From: Acidimicrobiia bacterium
Lineage (GTDB): Bacteria > Actinomycetota > Acidimicrobiia > Acidimicrobiales > Bin134
Assembly: GCA_022819825.1 (NCBI GenBank)
Contig: JAJEGM010000002.1
Location: 1-38,090, forward strand
Length of the DNA: 38,090 nt
Direction of reading: 5' to 3'
Under the pieces are notes generated by a model. That model ran no database searches. It was not told where the DNA came from and saw only the letters and a program-made list of their open reading frames with translations. Shown here one piece after another: positions 31,927 to 38,090 of this stretch. Position numbers and translations under genes: made by a program. The number at the start of each line of letters is the position of its first letter. Within the stretch, counting starts at the first letter, position 1.

Positions 31927-32852
31927 GAACCCGAATTACCGAGCTGCTGGGCATCGACATCCCCGTGGTGCAGGCCCCCATGGGCTACATCGCCCGGGCC
32001 CAGCTGGCTTCGGCGGTGTCCAATGCCGGGGGCATGGGCATCATCGAGACCTCTTCGGGCCAGCTCGACGACATCAAGGTGGAGATCGCCAAGATGCGCG
32101 ACCTCACCGACCGGCCTTGGGGAGTGAACATCGCCCAGCTGCTGGTGCCCGACGCCACTGTCATTGATTTTGTCATCGAACACGAGGTGGGGTTTGTGAC
32201 CACCTCGGCGGGCGACCCCAACCGGTTCACCGCCATGCTGAAAGACGCCGGGATCACCGTCTTCCATGTGGTGCCCACCTTGCGGGGCGCCCTCAAGGCA
32301 GTGGATGCCGGGGTGGACGGCCTCATCGTGGAGGGGGTGGAGGGCGGCGGGTTCAAGAATCCCCACGGCTCGTCCACCATGGTGCTGACCCCGCTGGTGG
32401 TGGCAGAGGTGGACGTGCCGGTCATCGCCGCGGGAGGCATCTGCGACGGGGTGTCCATGGCGGCGGCGCTGGCCCTGGGGGCCGACGGGGTACAGATGGG
32501 CACCAGGATGCTGTCGGCGGCCGAGTCGCCGGTTCACGACAACTGGAAGCAGGCGGTGGTGGCTGCGGCCGAGACCGACACCGTGCTGTTGAACCGGTTC
32601 GGGCGGCCCGGCATGCGGGCGCTGCGCACCGAGCTCACCGCCGAGATGGAGCACCACGACCAGGTGAACATGCCCGGCCTCGACCGGCTCATGGACCAGT
32701 ACTTCGGCGGGCAGATGGACGTGGCCGTCCCCTTTGGCGGCCAGGTGATGGGCCGCATCGACGAGGTGCGCCCGGTGGCCGACATCCTGGGAGAGGCCTG
32801 GGAGCACTGCCAGGCCCGTCTGCGCCAACTGGGTCAGGCCGCCGCGGGGTAG
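31923..32852 (+). CDS. Nitronate monooxygenase-like FMN protein
   Basis: 309 residues. The TIM-barrel FMN pattern of the NMO / 2-nitropropane dioxygenase family: IPVVQAPMGYIARAQLASAVSNAGGMGIIE, then VGFVTTSAG, GVDGLIVEGVEGGGFKNPHG and PVIAAGGICDGVSMAAALALGADGVQMGTR. These enzymes oxidise nitronates or act as enoyl reductases, and exact activity cannot be told. No SD is evident; start overlaps the bridging ORF. Stop is 20 nt before the MgtE-like gene. Confidence 0.85.
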   Translation: MRTRITELLGIDIPVVQAPMGYIARAQLASAVSNAGGMGIIETSSGQLDDIKVEIAKMRDLTDRPWGVNIAQLLVPDATVIDFVIEHEVGFVTTSAGDPNRFTAMLKDAGITVFHVVPTLRGALKAVDAGVDGLIVEGVEGGGFKNPHGSSTMVLTPLVVAEVDVPVIAAGGICDGVSMAAALALGADGVQMGTRMLSAAESPVHDNWKQAVVAAAETDTVLLNRFGRPGMRALRTELTAEMEHHDQVNMPGLDRLMDQYFGGQMDVAVPFGGQVMGRIDEVRPVADILGEAWEHCQARLRQLGQAAAG

Positions 32853-32872
32853 CCGGGCGGGAAGTCACCCTC

Positions 32873-34129
32873 ATGCTCTCCCGCACAATGCTCACTCTCC
32901 TTCGGCGGTCGGGGAGCCGACTGCAACTGGTCCGCCTGCTGGGACCCGATCCCCGCGGCGTGCGCCAGTCGCTGGGGGCGCTGTGCATCTTGGCGGTGAC
33001 CAGCGTTGTCGCCGGGTTGGTGCTGGGTCGCAGCCACGAGCGGCTGGCCGAGCTGCCCGGCCTGCTGCTGCTCGTGCCGGCGGCCATCGCGCTTCCGGGG
33101 AAGATCTTCGGAGCGCTGGGCAGCCGGCTGGGCACCGCCATCCACACCGGCACGTTCCGGCTGTCGCTGCGGTCGTCCAGCGTGGTGGGCCAAAACGTGT
33201 GGGCCTCGTTGGTCTTGACGCTCCTTATGACGCTGGTGCTGGCCCTTTTGGCCTCGGCGATGGCTTCGAACCTCGGGGTTGAAAACGCCATCGGCGTGGC
33301 CGACTACGTGGTCATCTCGGTGGTGGGCGGGATGCTGGCCTCGATATTCGTGCTGTTGGCGACGCTGGGCATGGCCACCGGGTCGGTGCGCTGGGGCCTC
33401 GACCCCGACAACGTGACCGCCCCCATGGTGACCGCAGCCGGCGATGTGCTGGCGCTGCCCGCGCTCATCTTGGCCTCCTATCTGGTGCGCATCGACACCG
33501 TCACCCCGGTGGTGGCCGGGCTGTTGGCGGCCATCACGGTTGTGTCGTCGGCCGCCGCGCTCCGCTCCAAGGCCCCCGAACTGCGGACCGTTCTGCGGGA
33601 GTCGATCCCGGTGCTGGTGCTGGCCGGATTTCTGTCGCTGATGGCCGGGGTGACGGTGGAGAACCGGTTCGAGGTGTTCTCCGAGCGCCCCGTGCTGCTG
33701 GTTCTGATTCCCGGCTTTCTGGCCACCGCCGGCGCGCTGGGCGGCATCTTGACCAATCGGCTGTCCAGCAAGCTCCACCTCGGCTTGATCGGCCCCTCGG
33801 TTGTGCCCCAACGGGGGGCCCGCACCGATGTGGGGGTGACCATCGGGCTGGCGCTGCCGGTTTTCGTGATCGTGGCCTTGGTGTCGCAGGGAGCGGGATC
33901 GCTGGTCGATCTGGCCGGGCCGGGGGTGGGACGGCTGGTGGGGGTGGCGCTGATCGGCGGAATCCTGGCGGTGGTCGTGGTGGTGGCCGTGGCCTACTAC
34001 GGCACCATTGCCGCCGTCCGCTTCGGAATCGACCCCGACAGCGTGGGCATCCCGACGGTTACCGCAGTGCTCGACCTGGTGGGCGCTCTCACCCTGGTGT
34101 TTGCCATTGAGGCTGTTGGGGCCGGGTGA
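32873..34129 (+). CDS. Double MgtE/SLC41-type divalent cation transporter
   Basis: 418 residues, no cytosolic CBS or N domain. About 10 hydrophobic segments form two homologous halves. Each half ends in the MgtE-like signature: GLDPDNVTAPMVTAAGDVLA near 180-199 and GIDPDSVGIPTVTAVLDLVG near 382-401. In ordinary MgtE one such TM domain forms a dimer; here one chain seems to hold both. SLC41-type proteins carry Mg2+ or related metals. The following PhoU-RCK_C gene is a likely regulatory partner; such pairs are known from haloarchaea. Confidence 0.8.
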   Translation: MLSRTMLTLLRRSGSRLQLVRLLGPDPRGVRQSLGALCILAVTSVVAGLVLGRSHERLAELPGLLLLVPAAIALPGKIFGALGSRLGTAIHTGTFRLSLRSSSVVGQNVWASLVLTLLMTLVLALLASAMASNLGVENAIGVADYVVISVVGGMLASIFVLLATLGMATGSVRWGLDPDNVTAPMVTAAGDVLALPALILASYLVRIDTVTPVVAGLLAAITVVSSAAALRSKAPELRTVLRESIPVLVLAGFLSLMAGVTVENRFEVFSERPVLLVLIPGFLATAGALGGILTNRLSSKLHLGLIGPSVVPQRGARTDVGVTIGLALPVFVIVALVSQGAGSLVDLAGPGVGRLVGVALIGGILAVVVVVAVAYYGTIAAVRFGIDPDSVGIPTVTAVLDLVGALTLVFAIEAVGAG

Positions 34130-34180
34130 AAGGCAAATGACTGATTCCAGTCCTGATGGCTATCTTGGAGAGACCTGACA

Positions 34181-35407
34181 ATGGACGATAAACCCCGCAA
34201 TCTTCGAGCCATGCTCGCCGAGGCCAAAGACCTCTCCGAGCTGATGGTCGACTTGGCCTACGCCGCCCTGTACTTCGGCGACCCGGACATGGCCACCGAG
34301 GTGGACGAGCTCGAGGTGCAGATGACCGAGCTGGTCAAAGACATGCGGGCGGTGTGCATCATGGCCGTGCGCCATCCCCGCGAGGCCGACGGCATGTCGT
34401 CGGTGCTCCAGGTGATCAGCGCCATCGAGCGGATCGCCAACGATGCGGTGGACATCTCCCGCATTGTCTCCCGCCGCCTGGGCATCCCCGCCGAGCTGGT
34501 GGCCGACTTGTCCAGCGCCGAGGAGATCTCCCACCGGCTGGTGGTGCACGAGGGGTCCCACATGGTGCGCCGCCCCCTGGGCGACCTGGAGCTGCCCGTG
34601 GTGGCCGGGATGCGGGTCATGGCCATCCGGCGGGAGCGCAGCTGGATCACCGATGTAGGCGGCGACCAGCTCATGATGCCCGGCGACGTGCTGTTCTTGC
34701 GGGGCTCGCCCGATGGCATCATGCGCCTGCACCAGCTGGCCGCCGCGCCCATGTGGGAGGAGCCGGTGGCCCCCGAAGATCCCTGGATCTCAGATCTGGA
34801 TCGGGCGGTGGACGTGCTGGTGGAGATGAAGGACCTGTCGGAGGCCGCGGTGGGGCTGGCCTACTCGGCGCTGGTCCTCAAAGACCGGGGCCTGGCCGCC
34901 CAGGTGCGGCTTCTGGAGGGACGCCTCGACGAGATGAACCACCAGCTGGAGCTGTGGGTGTTGCGGGCCGCGTCCAACAACATCGACCCCTCGCCGCTGC
35001 GGGGCCTGCTGCACCTGGGCCAAGCCGCCGAGGACATCGGCGATCAGGCCCGCCAGATGATCTCGCTGGTGGAACAGGGCGAAGAGGTCCACCCCATCTT
35101 GGAGATCGCCCTCGGCGACTCCGACGAGGTGGTGGTCGAGCTGCCCGTGGCCCGCCTGAGCGGCGCCGACGGGACCTCCCTCAAGGAGCTGGCCCTCAAC
35201 ATCGAGCCCGGCTTCACCGTGCTGGCCATCCGCCGGGCCGGCCGCTACATCTACCGCCCCCCGGGCAGTGCCGCGCTCCATGCCGGCGACGAGATCATCG
35301 CCAGCGGCCCCGACGAAGGCCGCGAAGCCCTAGCCGAACGCTTCGGCTGGAACCTGGTGCGAGAAGAAGAAGGCGTAGAAGACGAACTCCAGCCCATGGG
35401 CTCGTGA
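34181..35407 (+). CDS. Double PhoU-RCK_C (TrkA_C) regulatory protein
   Basis: 408 residues arranged as PhoU (about 1-95), RCK_C (about 115-190), PhoU (about 205-300), RCK_C (about 312-390). The two halves align: MLAEAKDLSELMVDLAYAAL with VLVEMKDLSEAAVGLAYSAL, and GMRVMAIRRERSWITDVGGD with GFTVLAIRRAGRYIYRPPGS. Both RCK_C copies end in a DVLFLRG/DEIIASG-type strand. The domain binds small ligands such as nucleotides and gates transporters. GGAGAG lies 8 nt before ATG 34181. With the upstream MgtE-like gene it forms a probable metal-transport module. Confidence 0.82.
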   Translation: MDDKPRNLRAMLAEAKDLSELMVDLAYAALYFGDPDMATEVDELEVQMTELVKDMRAVCIMAVRHPREADGMSSVLQVISAIERIANDAVDISRIVSRRLGIPAELVADLSSAEEISHRLVVHEGSHMVRRPLGDLELPVVAGMRVMAIRRERSWITDVGGDQLMMPGDVLFLRGSPDGIMRLHQLAAAPMWEEPVAPEDPWISDLDRAVDVLVEMKDLSEAAVGLAYSALVLKDRGLAAQVRLLEGRLDEMNHQLELWVLRAASNNIDPSPLRGLLHLGQAAEDIGDQARQMISLVEQGEEVHPILEIALGDSDEVVVELPVARLSGADGTSLKELALNIEPGFTVLAIRRAGRYIYRPPGSAALHAGDEIIASGPDEGREALAERFGWNLVREEEGVEDELQPMGS

Positions 35408-35441
35408 ATTTTGAAAATAGCTGAAAACACTCGAAAGACTC

Positions 35442-35472
35442 TTGACCGAACTGGCCTAGATGTGGGCATACT
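35442..35472 (+). promoter_or_regulatory. Putative promoter of the double-RHH gene
   Basis: TTGACC (35442-35447) and CATACT (35467-35472) with a 19-nt spacer; the -10 box ends 6 nt before GTG 35479. The 71-nt gap after the PhoU-RCK_C gene is AT-rich. Confidence 0.4.
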
Positions 35473-35478
35473 TGTGAG

Positions 35479-36141
35479 GTGGCAACGCCGGTACTAGTGC
35501 GGTTCAGCAAGAAGCAGGTCGAGGCGATTGACCTCTTGGTGGCCGAAGGAGTGGGGGAATCCCGCCCCGAGGTGGTCCGCCTGGCAGTGGAGAGCCTGGA
35601 CGAGGCCATCTGTCGGATGCGATCCAATCTGGAGGCCGAGCAGGCCAATCGCCGGCAGCGCCAACTAGAGCCCGAGGAGATCTCGGCAGTGGCCGTGGAT
35701 ATCGCCCTATCCGGGCCCGAGCCATGGGTGTGGACCGAAGACGGTCGGTGCATACCGGAGCAGGAAGCTGAAGAACGGGGGATCACCGTCGGCCAATGCC
35801 CTCCCCGCCCCAGCATGGTTCTAGACGAGTCCACCGACAGAATCCGGCTGAGGTTTAGCGACAAACAGCATGAGGCGATCGACCGCCTGGTGGCCGAAGA
35901 GGTCGGTGTCACTAGGCCCGAAGCAATTCGCCGAGCAGTAGAGCGTTTGGCAAAGGTCGTGCGCCGGTCCCGAGATAACGAGGAGTGCGCCGAGTCCTAC
36001 CGCCAGCAGCCCGAAGACGTATTCGAAAAATGGGTCTGGACTGAGGAAGGCGATGTGATCCCGGAGTCGGTGGCGATCGAAGAAGGCATTCCCATTGCAG
36101 AAGCTCCTCCCCGCCACACACCAGCTAACACGGGGAGCTGA
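35479..36141 (+). CDS. Tandem ribbon-helix-helix protein (single-chain RHH pair)
   Basis: 220 residues made of two homologous halves. Each half begins with an RHH-like domain: VLVRFSKKQVEAIDLLVAEG at 5-24 and IRLRFSDKQHEAIDRLVAEE at about 120-139, each followed by the second helix (RPEVVRLAVESL and RPEAIRRAVERL). Each half ends with a WVWTE-G--IP---A---GI-----PPR tail that is not part of standard RHH and is conserved between halves. RHH proteins work as dimers; this gene fuses two in one chain, as in F-plasmid TraY. Likely a DNA-binding repressor; the regulated gene is unknown. Start GTG 35479. Confidence 0.75.
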   Translation: MATPVLVRFSKKQVEAIDLLVAEGVGESRPEVVRLAVESLDEAICRMRSNLEAEQANRRQRQLEPEEISAVAVDIALSGPEPWVWTEDGRCIPEQEAEERGITVGQCPPRPSMVLDESTDRIRLRFSDKQHEAIDRLVAEEVGVTRPEAIRRAVERLAKVVRRSRDNEECAESYRQQPEDVFEKWVWTEEGDVIPESVAIEEGIPIAEAPPRHTPANTGS

Positions 36142-36203
36142 TGAGGCAGGGTGATATTTGGCTCATGGAGCAGCCATTTGAGGCCCGTTGCCTTCTCCCG
36201 CCT

Positions 36204-36209
36204 TAGACT
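36204..36209 (+). promoter_or_regulatory. Possible -10 box for the small-gene pair
   Basis: TAGACT lies about 60 nt before the start of the HicA-like gene. The leader then contains GGAGG (36257-36261). No -35 at usual distance. Evidence is weak. Confidence 0.3.
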
Positions 36210-36271
36210 TGCCCCAGTGAAACAACTTCCCCCATGGATCGCCGATCACGCTGCTCGGAGGCTGCGCGTCC

Positions 36272-36475
36272 GTGGTACGACCTCGTCATCAAAAGAACGA
36301 CTACGAGCAGATGATGAAGCGCGCCGAGAAGAATGGGTGGGTGTTCGAGCGGAAGGCCAAGAAGTTTCAGGGCCGTTGTCCCGCAGGTCACTGCCTAGTC
36401 ACCATTCCCCTCACCCCCTCATCGCAGCGGACGCTAGCCAACAGACAATCCGATATCGACAGATGCCCTCACTGA
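36272..36475 (+). CDS. HicA-like small basic protein (candidate toxin)
   Basis: 67 residues from GTG 36272 with GGAGG about 10 nt upstream. YEQMMKRAEKNGWVFERKAKK, a short loop, GHCLVTIPLTPSSQRTLANRQSDIDRC resembles the compact dsRNA-binding-like fold of HicA: N-terminal helix, basic strand, then a [HV]..P.TPS..R.L.N helix end. HicA is an mRNA interferase in toxin-antitoxin pairs. Here the expected HicB antitoxin is not seen; instead an unrelated 125-residue gene follows 19 nt later. Similarity is judged by eye, so this is tentative. Confidence 0.45.
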   Translation: MVRPRHQKNDYEQMMKRAEKNGWVFERKAKKFQGRCPAGHCLVTIPLTPSSQRTLANRQSDIDRCPH

Positions 36476-36494
36476 TTTGCACCCAGGAGATGAC

Positions 36495-36872
36495 ATGAGC
36501 AACCCGATCATGGAAGTCACCGTCACCGGCGTACTCCTCCGCAAGGCTGGAGGGCGAGAGCTCCCGCTGAGTCAAGACGAATACCAGGCGATGTTCTACA
36601 AGGTGTCCGACAGCCTGCACGCCCAAGTCTCTGACGCCGGCGTATCCGGCCAGGCCGAAACCGGCGAGCTGAGCATCTGGTTCCTCATCACCGATGCCGA
36701 CTCGTTCGACGCCGCCCTCAAGAAGATGACAACGACCATCAGCAAGGTATTCCGCGCCGCCGACATCGTGGCCGAGCCAGTTCGCAAGCGGACGCCGCTA
36801 AGCCTGCCCCGAAGCCGCGATGTGACGGTGATCAGCAGATGCAAAATGGTCAACGAATTGCTGGCCGCGTAG
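36495..36872 (+). CDS. Hypothetical partner of the HicA-like gene
   Basis: 125 residues from ATG 36495, with AGGAGA 4 nt upstream. Mixed alpha/beta, with an N-terminal EVTVTGVLLRKAGG strand-turn-strand, a middle helix-rich segment (LPLSQDEYQAMFYKVSDSL) and SIWFLITDADSFDAALKKMTTTI. No family recognised. The close spacing to the upstream gene suggests a two-gene unit, and it could be the antitoxin or an accessory protein. Confidence 0.6.
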   Translation: MSNPIMEVTVTGVLLRKAGGRELPLSQDEYQAMFYKVSDSLHAQVSDAGVSGQAETGELSIWFLITDADSFDAALKKMTTTISKVFRAADIVAEPVRKRTPLSLPRSRDVTVISRCKMVNELLAA

Positions 36873-36967
36873 ACAAGCCGCGAGAGGCCATTTCAGAGCG
36901 CGGCCCCATGGGCGGATGAAAAGGACCTGGTAGGAATGGAGACGACAACCGGGAGAGGAGACACCAA

Positions 36968-37372
36968 TTGGATCGAGTATCGCAGAGGCATAGCGCCGCC
37001 AAGGCGTTCATGGACCACTGGATGAACAACCAGCAGGAACGCGATCTGCGTGCGCTGCAAGATCTCCCGAGCCATGTGGCACTGGAGGACGATCTGATCG
37101 AGGATGTTGTCGCCGATCTGGCCATGCTGCACCCAGACGGTGCCAATGTGATCGTCGTGCCAGAAATTGGCGACAACGGGTTCAAGGCCGCTGCCATCCA
37201 CATGGTTCCCACACAGAGTGGCAAAATCCGGGCGAAGGACGAGCCGATCCCGGTGGACCCCAGTATCACGATGGGGATGCTGCTGGTATTGCTGACCAGC
37301 CACCGCAAAGTCCTTCTGGCTGTCAAAGAGTATTCGTGCACCCCCAAGATCACTGAACTCGTCAGCGCCTGA
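36968..37372 (+). CDS. Hypothetical 134-residue protein
   Basis: TTG 36968 is chosen because GAGAGGAG precedes it; no ATG of the frame keeps the N-terminus. The product has an N-terminal helix-rich half (HSAAKAFMDHWMNNQQERDL) and a beta-rich second half (ANVIVVPEIGDNGFKAAAI, MGMLLVLLTSHRKVLLAV). No known motif. It follows the HicA-like pair in the same direction and may belong to the same unit. Confidence 0.55.
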   Translation: MDRVSQRHSAAKAFMDHWMNNQQERDLRALQDLPSHVALEDDLIEDVVADLAMLHPDGANVIVVPEIGDNGFKAAAIHMVPTQSGKIRAKDEPIPVDPSITMGMLLVLLTSHRKVLLAVKEYSCTPKITELVSA

Positions 37373-37653
37373 GCGACTCACATACCAAGTCCGTTAGGGA
37401 TTGGGTAAAGCAGGGGCAGACCCCATGGATATCGTGCGTCGGTACCCTCTCGCCGTATCTGGTGGGTGGGTTGCTTCCGAAGCCGCTGGCGTAGGCTGAC
37501 CACAGGGTGACCGCGACGATGAAACTAGATGAACGGGTCGGTCCCGTCACGGGTTGGGGAAGGGCGGGACAGTGCTGTCCTACAACTAGGAAGTACGAAC
37601 AGTAGATGGCGTTTCTAGGTGTCGTACCGAGACAACCAGATTCCCATCCACGG
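37373..37653. other. 281-bp gap with no supported gene
   Basis: The gap lies between convergent genes. A near-palindrome GGACAGTGCTGTCC (37567-37580) and a GTACGA/TCGTAC pair (about 37593 and 37621) could be operator or terminator elements. A 62-residue minus-strand frame at 37362-37550 has no ribosome site and no family features and is not called. Confidence 0.4.
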
Positions 37654-38090
37654 TCATAAAACGTCCTTCACCTTGCCCATCAGAGACCGAAGGAACTTTC
37701 CCCAGTCGTCACGCAACTCAGTGTAGCGCGCTGGGTTTGTATCCATTGACTCCGCCTTTGCATAGGCGATCAAGAGGAGAGTCAAGGCTTCCATAGTTCG
37801 ACGTGCAGTTTCAGTAGCTTCGCCACTACTTACACTTCCATTGGGTGCCTCTGCTATGACTCGTATTGGCTTCCAAAGTTCCTGATAAAAGGGGTGTCTT
37901 AAGTTAAGACGGATGATGATCTGGTTGCTGAGGTGTTGGATATCGACAAAGTTCATTCCCGGAAAATCGACTGTCTCGATGACAAATGGGAGCTCTGATA
38001 TGCGCTTCAGGTACTCATCCTTTTCGGTGGATTCAGTGCGGCCAGTGTCTTCCGCAAGCTTGTTGAGGACTTCCTTTTCAATGTCGGCAG
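37654..38090 (-). CDS. C-terminal part of a possible GHKL-type ATPase (5' end outside window)
   Basis: The minus-strand frame ending at 37654 stays open to the right edge, so at least 144 residues are seen and the start lies outside; ATG 37956 is internal. The sequence has KDEYLKRISELPFVIETVDF, DIQHLSNQIIIRLNLRHPFY and ARRTMEALTLLLIAYAKAE. NxxHPFY followed by a helical TMEALTLLLIA segment recalls the C-terminal ends of large ATP-binding (GHKL/HSP90-like) proteins found in defence and mobile regions. Without the ATPase domain this is a guess. Composition is clearly less GC-rich than the core genes. Confidence 0.4.
   Translation of the reverse strand, partial: ADIEKEVLNKLAEDTGRTESTEKDEYLKRISELPFVIETVDFPGMNFVDIQHLSNQIIIRLNLRHPFYQELWKPIRVIAEAPNGSVSSGEATETARRTMEALTLLLIAYAKAESMDTNPARYTELRDDWGKFLRSLMGKVKDVL

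Noticed and set aside
36217-36498. Leaderless GTG frame of 93 residues overlapping the HicA-like gene
   Set aside because: TAGACT lies 7 nt upstream, but the translation is low-complexity and collides with the more protein-like frame at 36272, which has GGAGG.
37362-37550. 62-residue minus frame
   Set aside because: No ribosome site, no motif, overlaps the stop of the 134-residue gene.

Overview
The window is high-GC DNA with dense, mostly co-directional genes. It very probably comes from an actinobacterium (Actinomycetota); the gene content fits an Acidimicrobiia-like lineage, but that rank is an inference. The strongest evidence is the conserved actinobacterial order pyrR-pyrB-pyrC-carA-carB-pyrD-pyrF-mihF-gmk-rpoZ-coaBC-metK-priA, then def-fmt-rsmB, mogA, ribD, hisG and infC-rpmI-rplT-trmH. 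An actinobacterial integration host factor and a short PriA that lacks the Walker motifs point the same way. Many genes have a TANNNT -10 box 6-7 nt before the start codon, which predicts leaderless mRNAs.

Layout. (1) 1-5.7 kb is an accessory region: the 3' part of a secreted Cys-rich protein with FN3-like domains that is open to the left edge, a G-rich array of about 20-bp repeats, a lipoprotein, and a minus-strand group (membrane protein, 85-aa protein, AlbA_2/RecG-like ATPase). That ATPase has three 51-bp repeats upstream and a 20-bp perfect palindrome downstream. (2) 5.7-14.8 kb is the pyrimidine operon, led by a PyrR-binding RNA loop and a terminator-like hairpin. (3) 14.9-20.4 kb carries mihF, gmk, rpoZ, coaBC, metK and priA. 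(4) 20.4-26.5 kb carries a small membrane protein and an RsmC-like methyltransferase on the minus strand, then def, fmt, rsmB, mogA, ribD, hisG and a cold-shock-like gene. (5) 26.5-29.2 kb carries a DUF1844 gene and the infC-rpmI-rplT-trmH cluster. (6) 29.2-35.4 kb carries a Rieske oxygenase, an ion-channel-like protein, a nitronate-monooxygenase-like enzyme, a double MgtE-type transporter and a double PhoU-RCK_C regulator. (7) 35.4-38.1 kb is accessory: a double ribbon-helix-helix protein, a HicA-like toxin candidate with a downstream partner, an unknown gene and the C-terminal part of a possible GHKL ATPase that runs off the right edge.

How the genes connect. PyrR can bind the leader RNA 5' of its own gene and so control UMP synthesis. 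The most unusual organisational feature is that gaps between consecutive genes (pyrB/pyrC, pyrC/carA, carA/carB, carB/pyrD, channel/NMO, and with CTG starts rpoZ/coaBC and metK/priA) are filled exactly by mini-ORFs. Each begins on the upstream stop codon and ends on the downstream start codon, which suggests translational relay. Three housekeeping genes (gmk, infC, trmH) have no ATG, GTG or TTG that would keep their conserved N-terminus, and infC sits behind a 6-codon leader ORF in the same frame. No rRNA, tRNA, CRISPR array or transposase gene was recognised.
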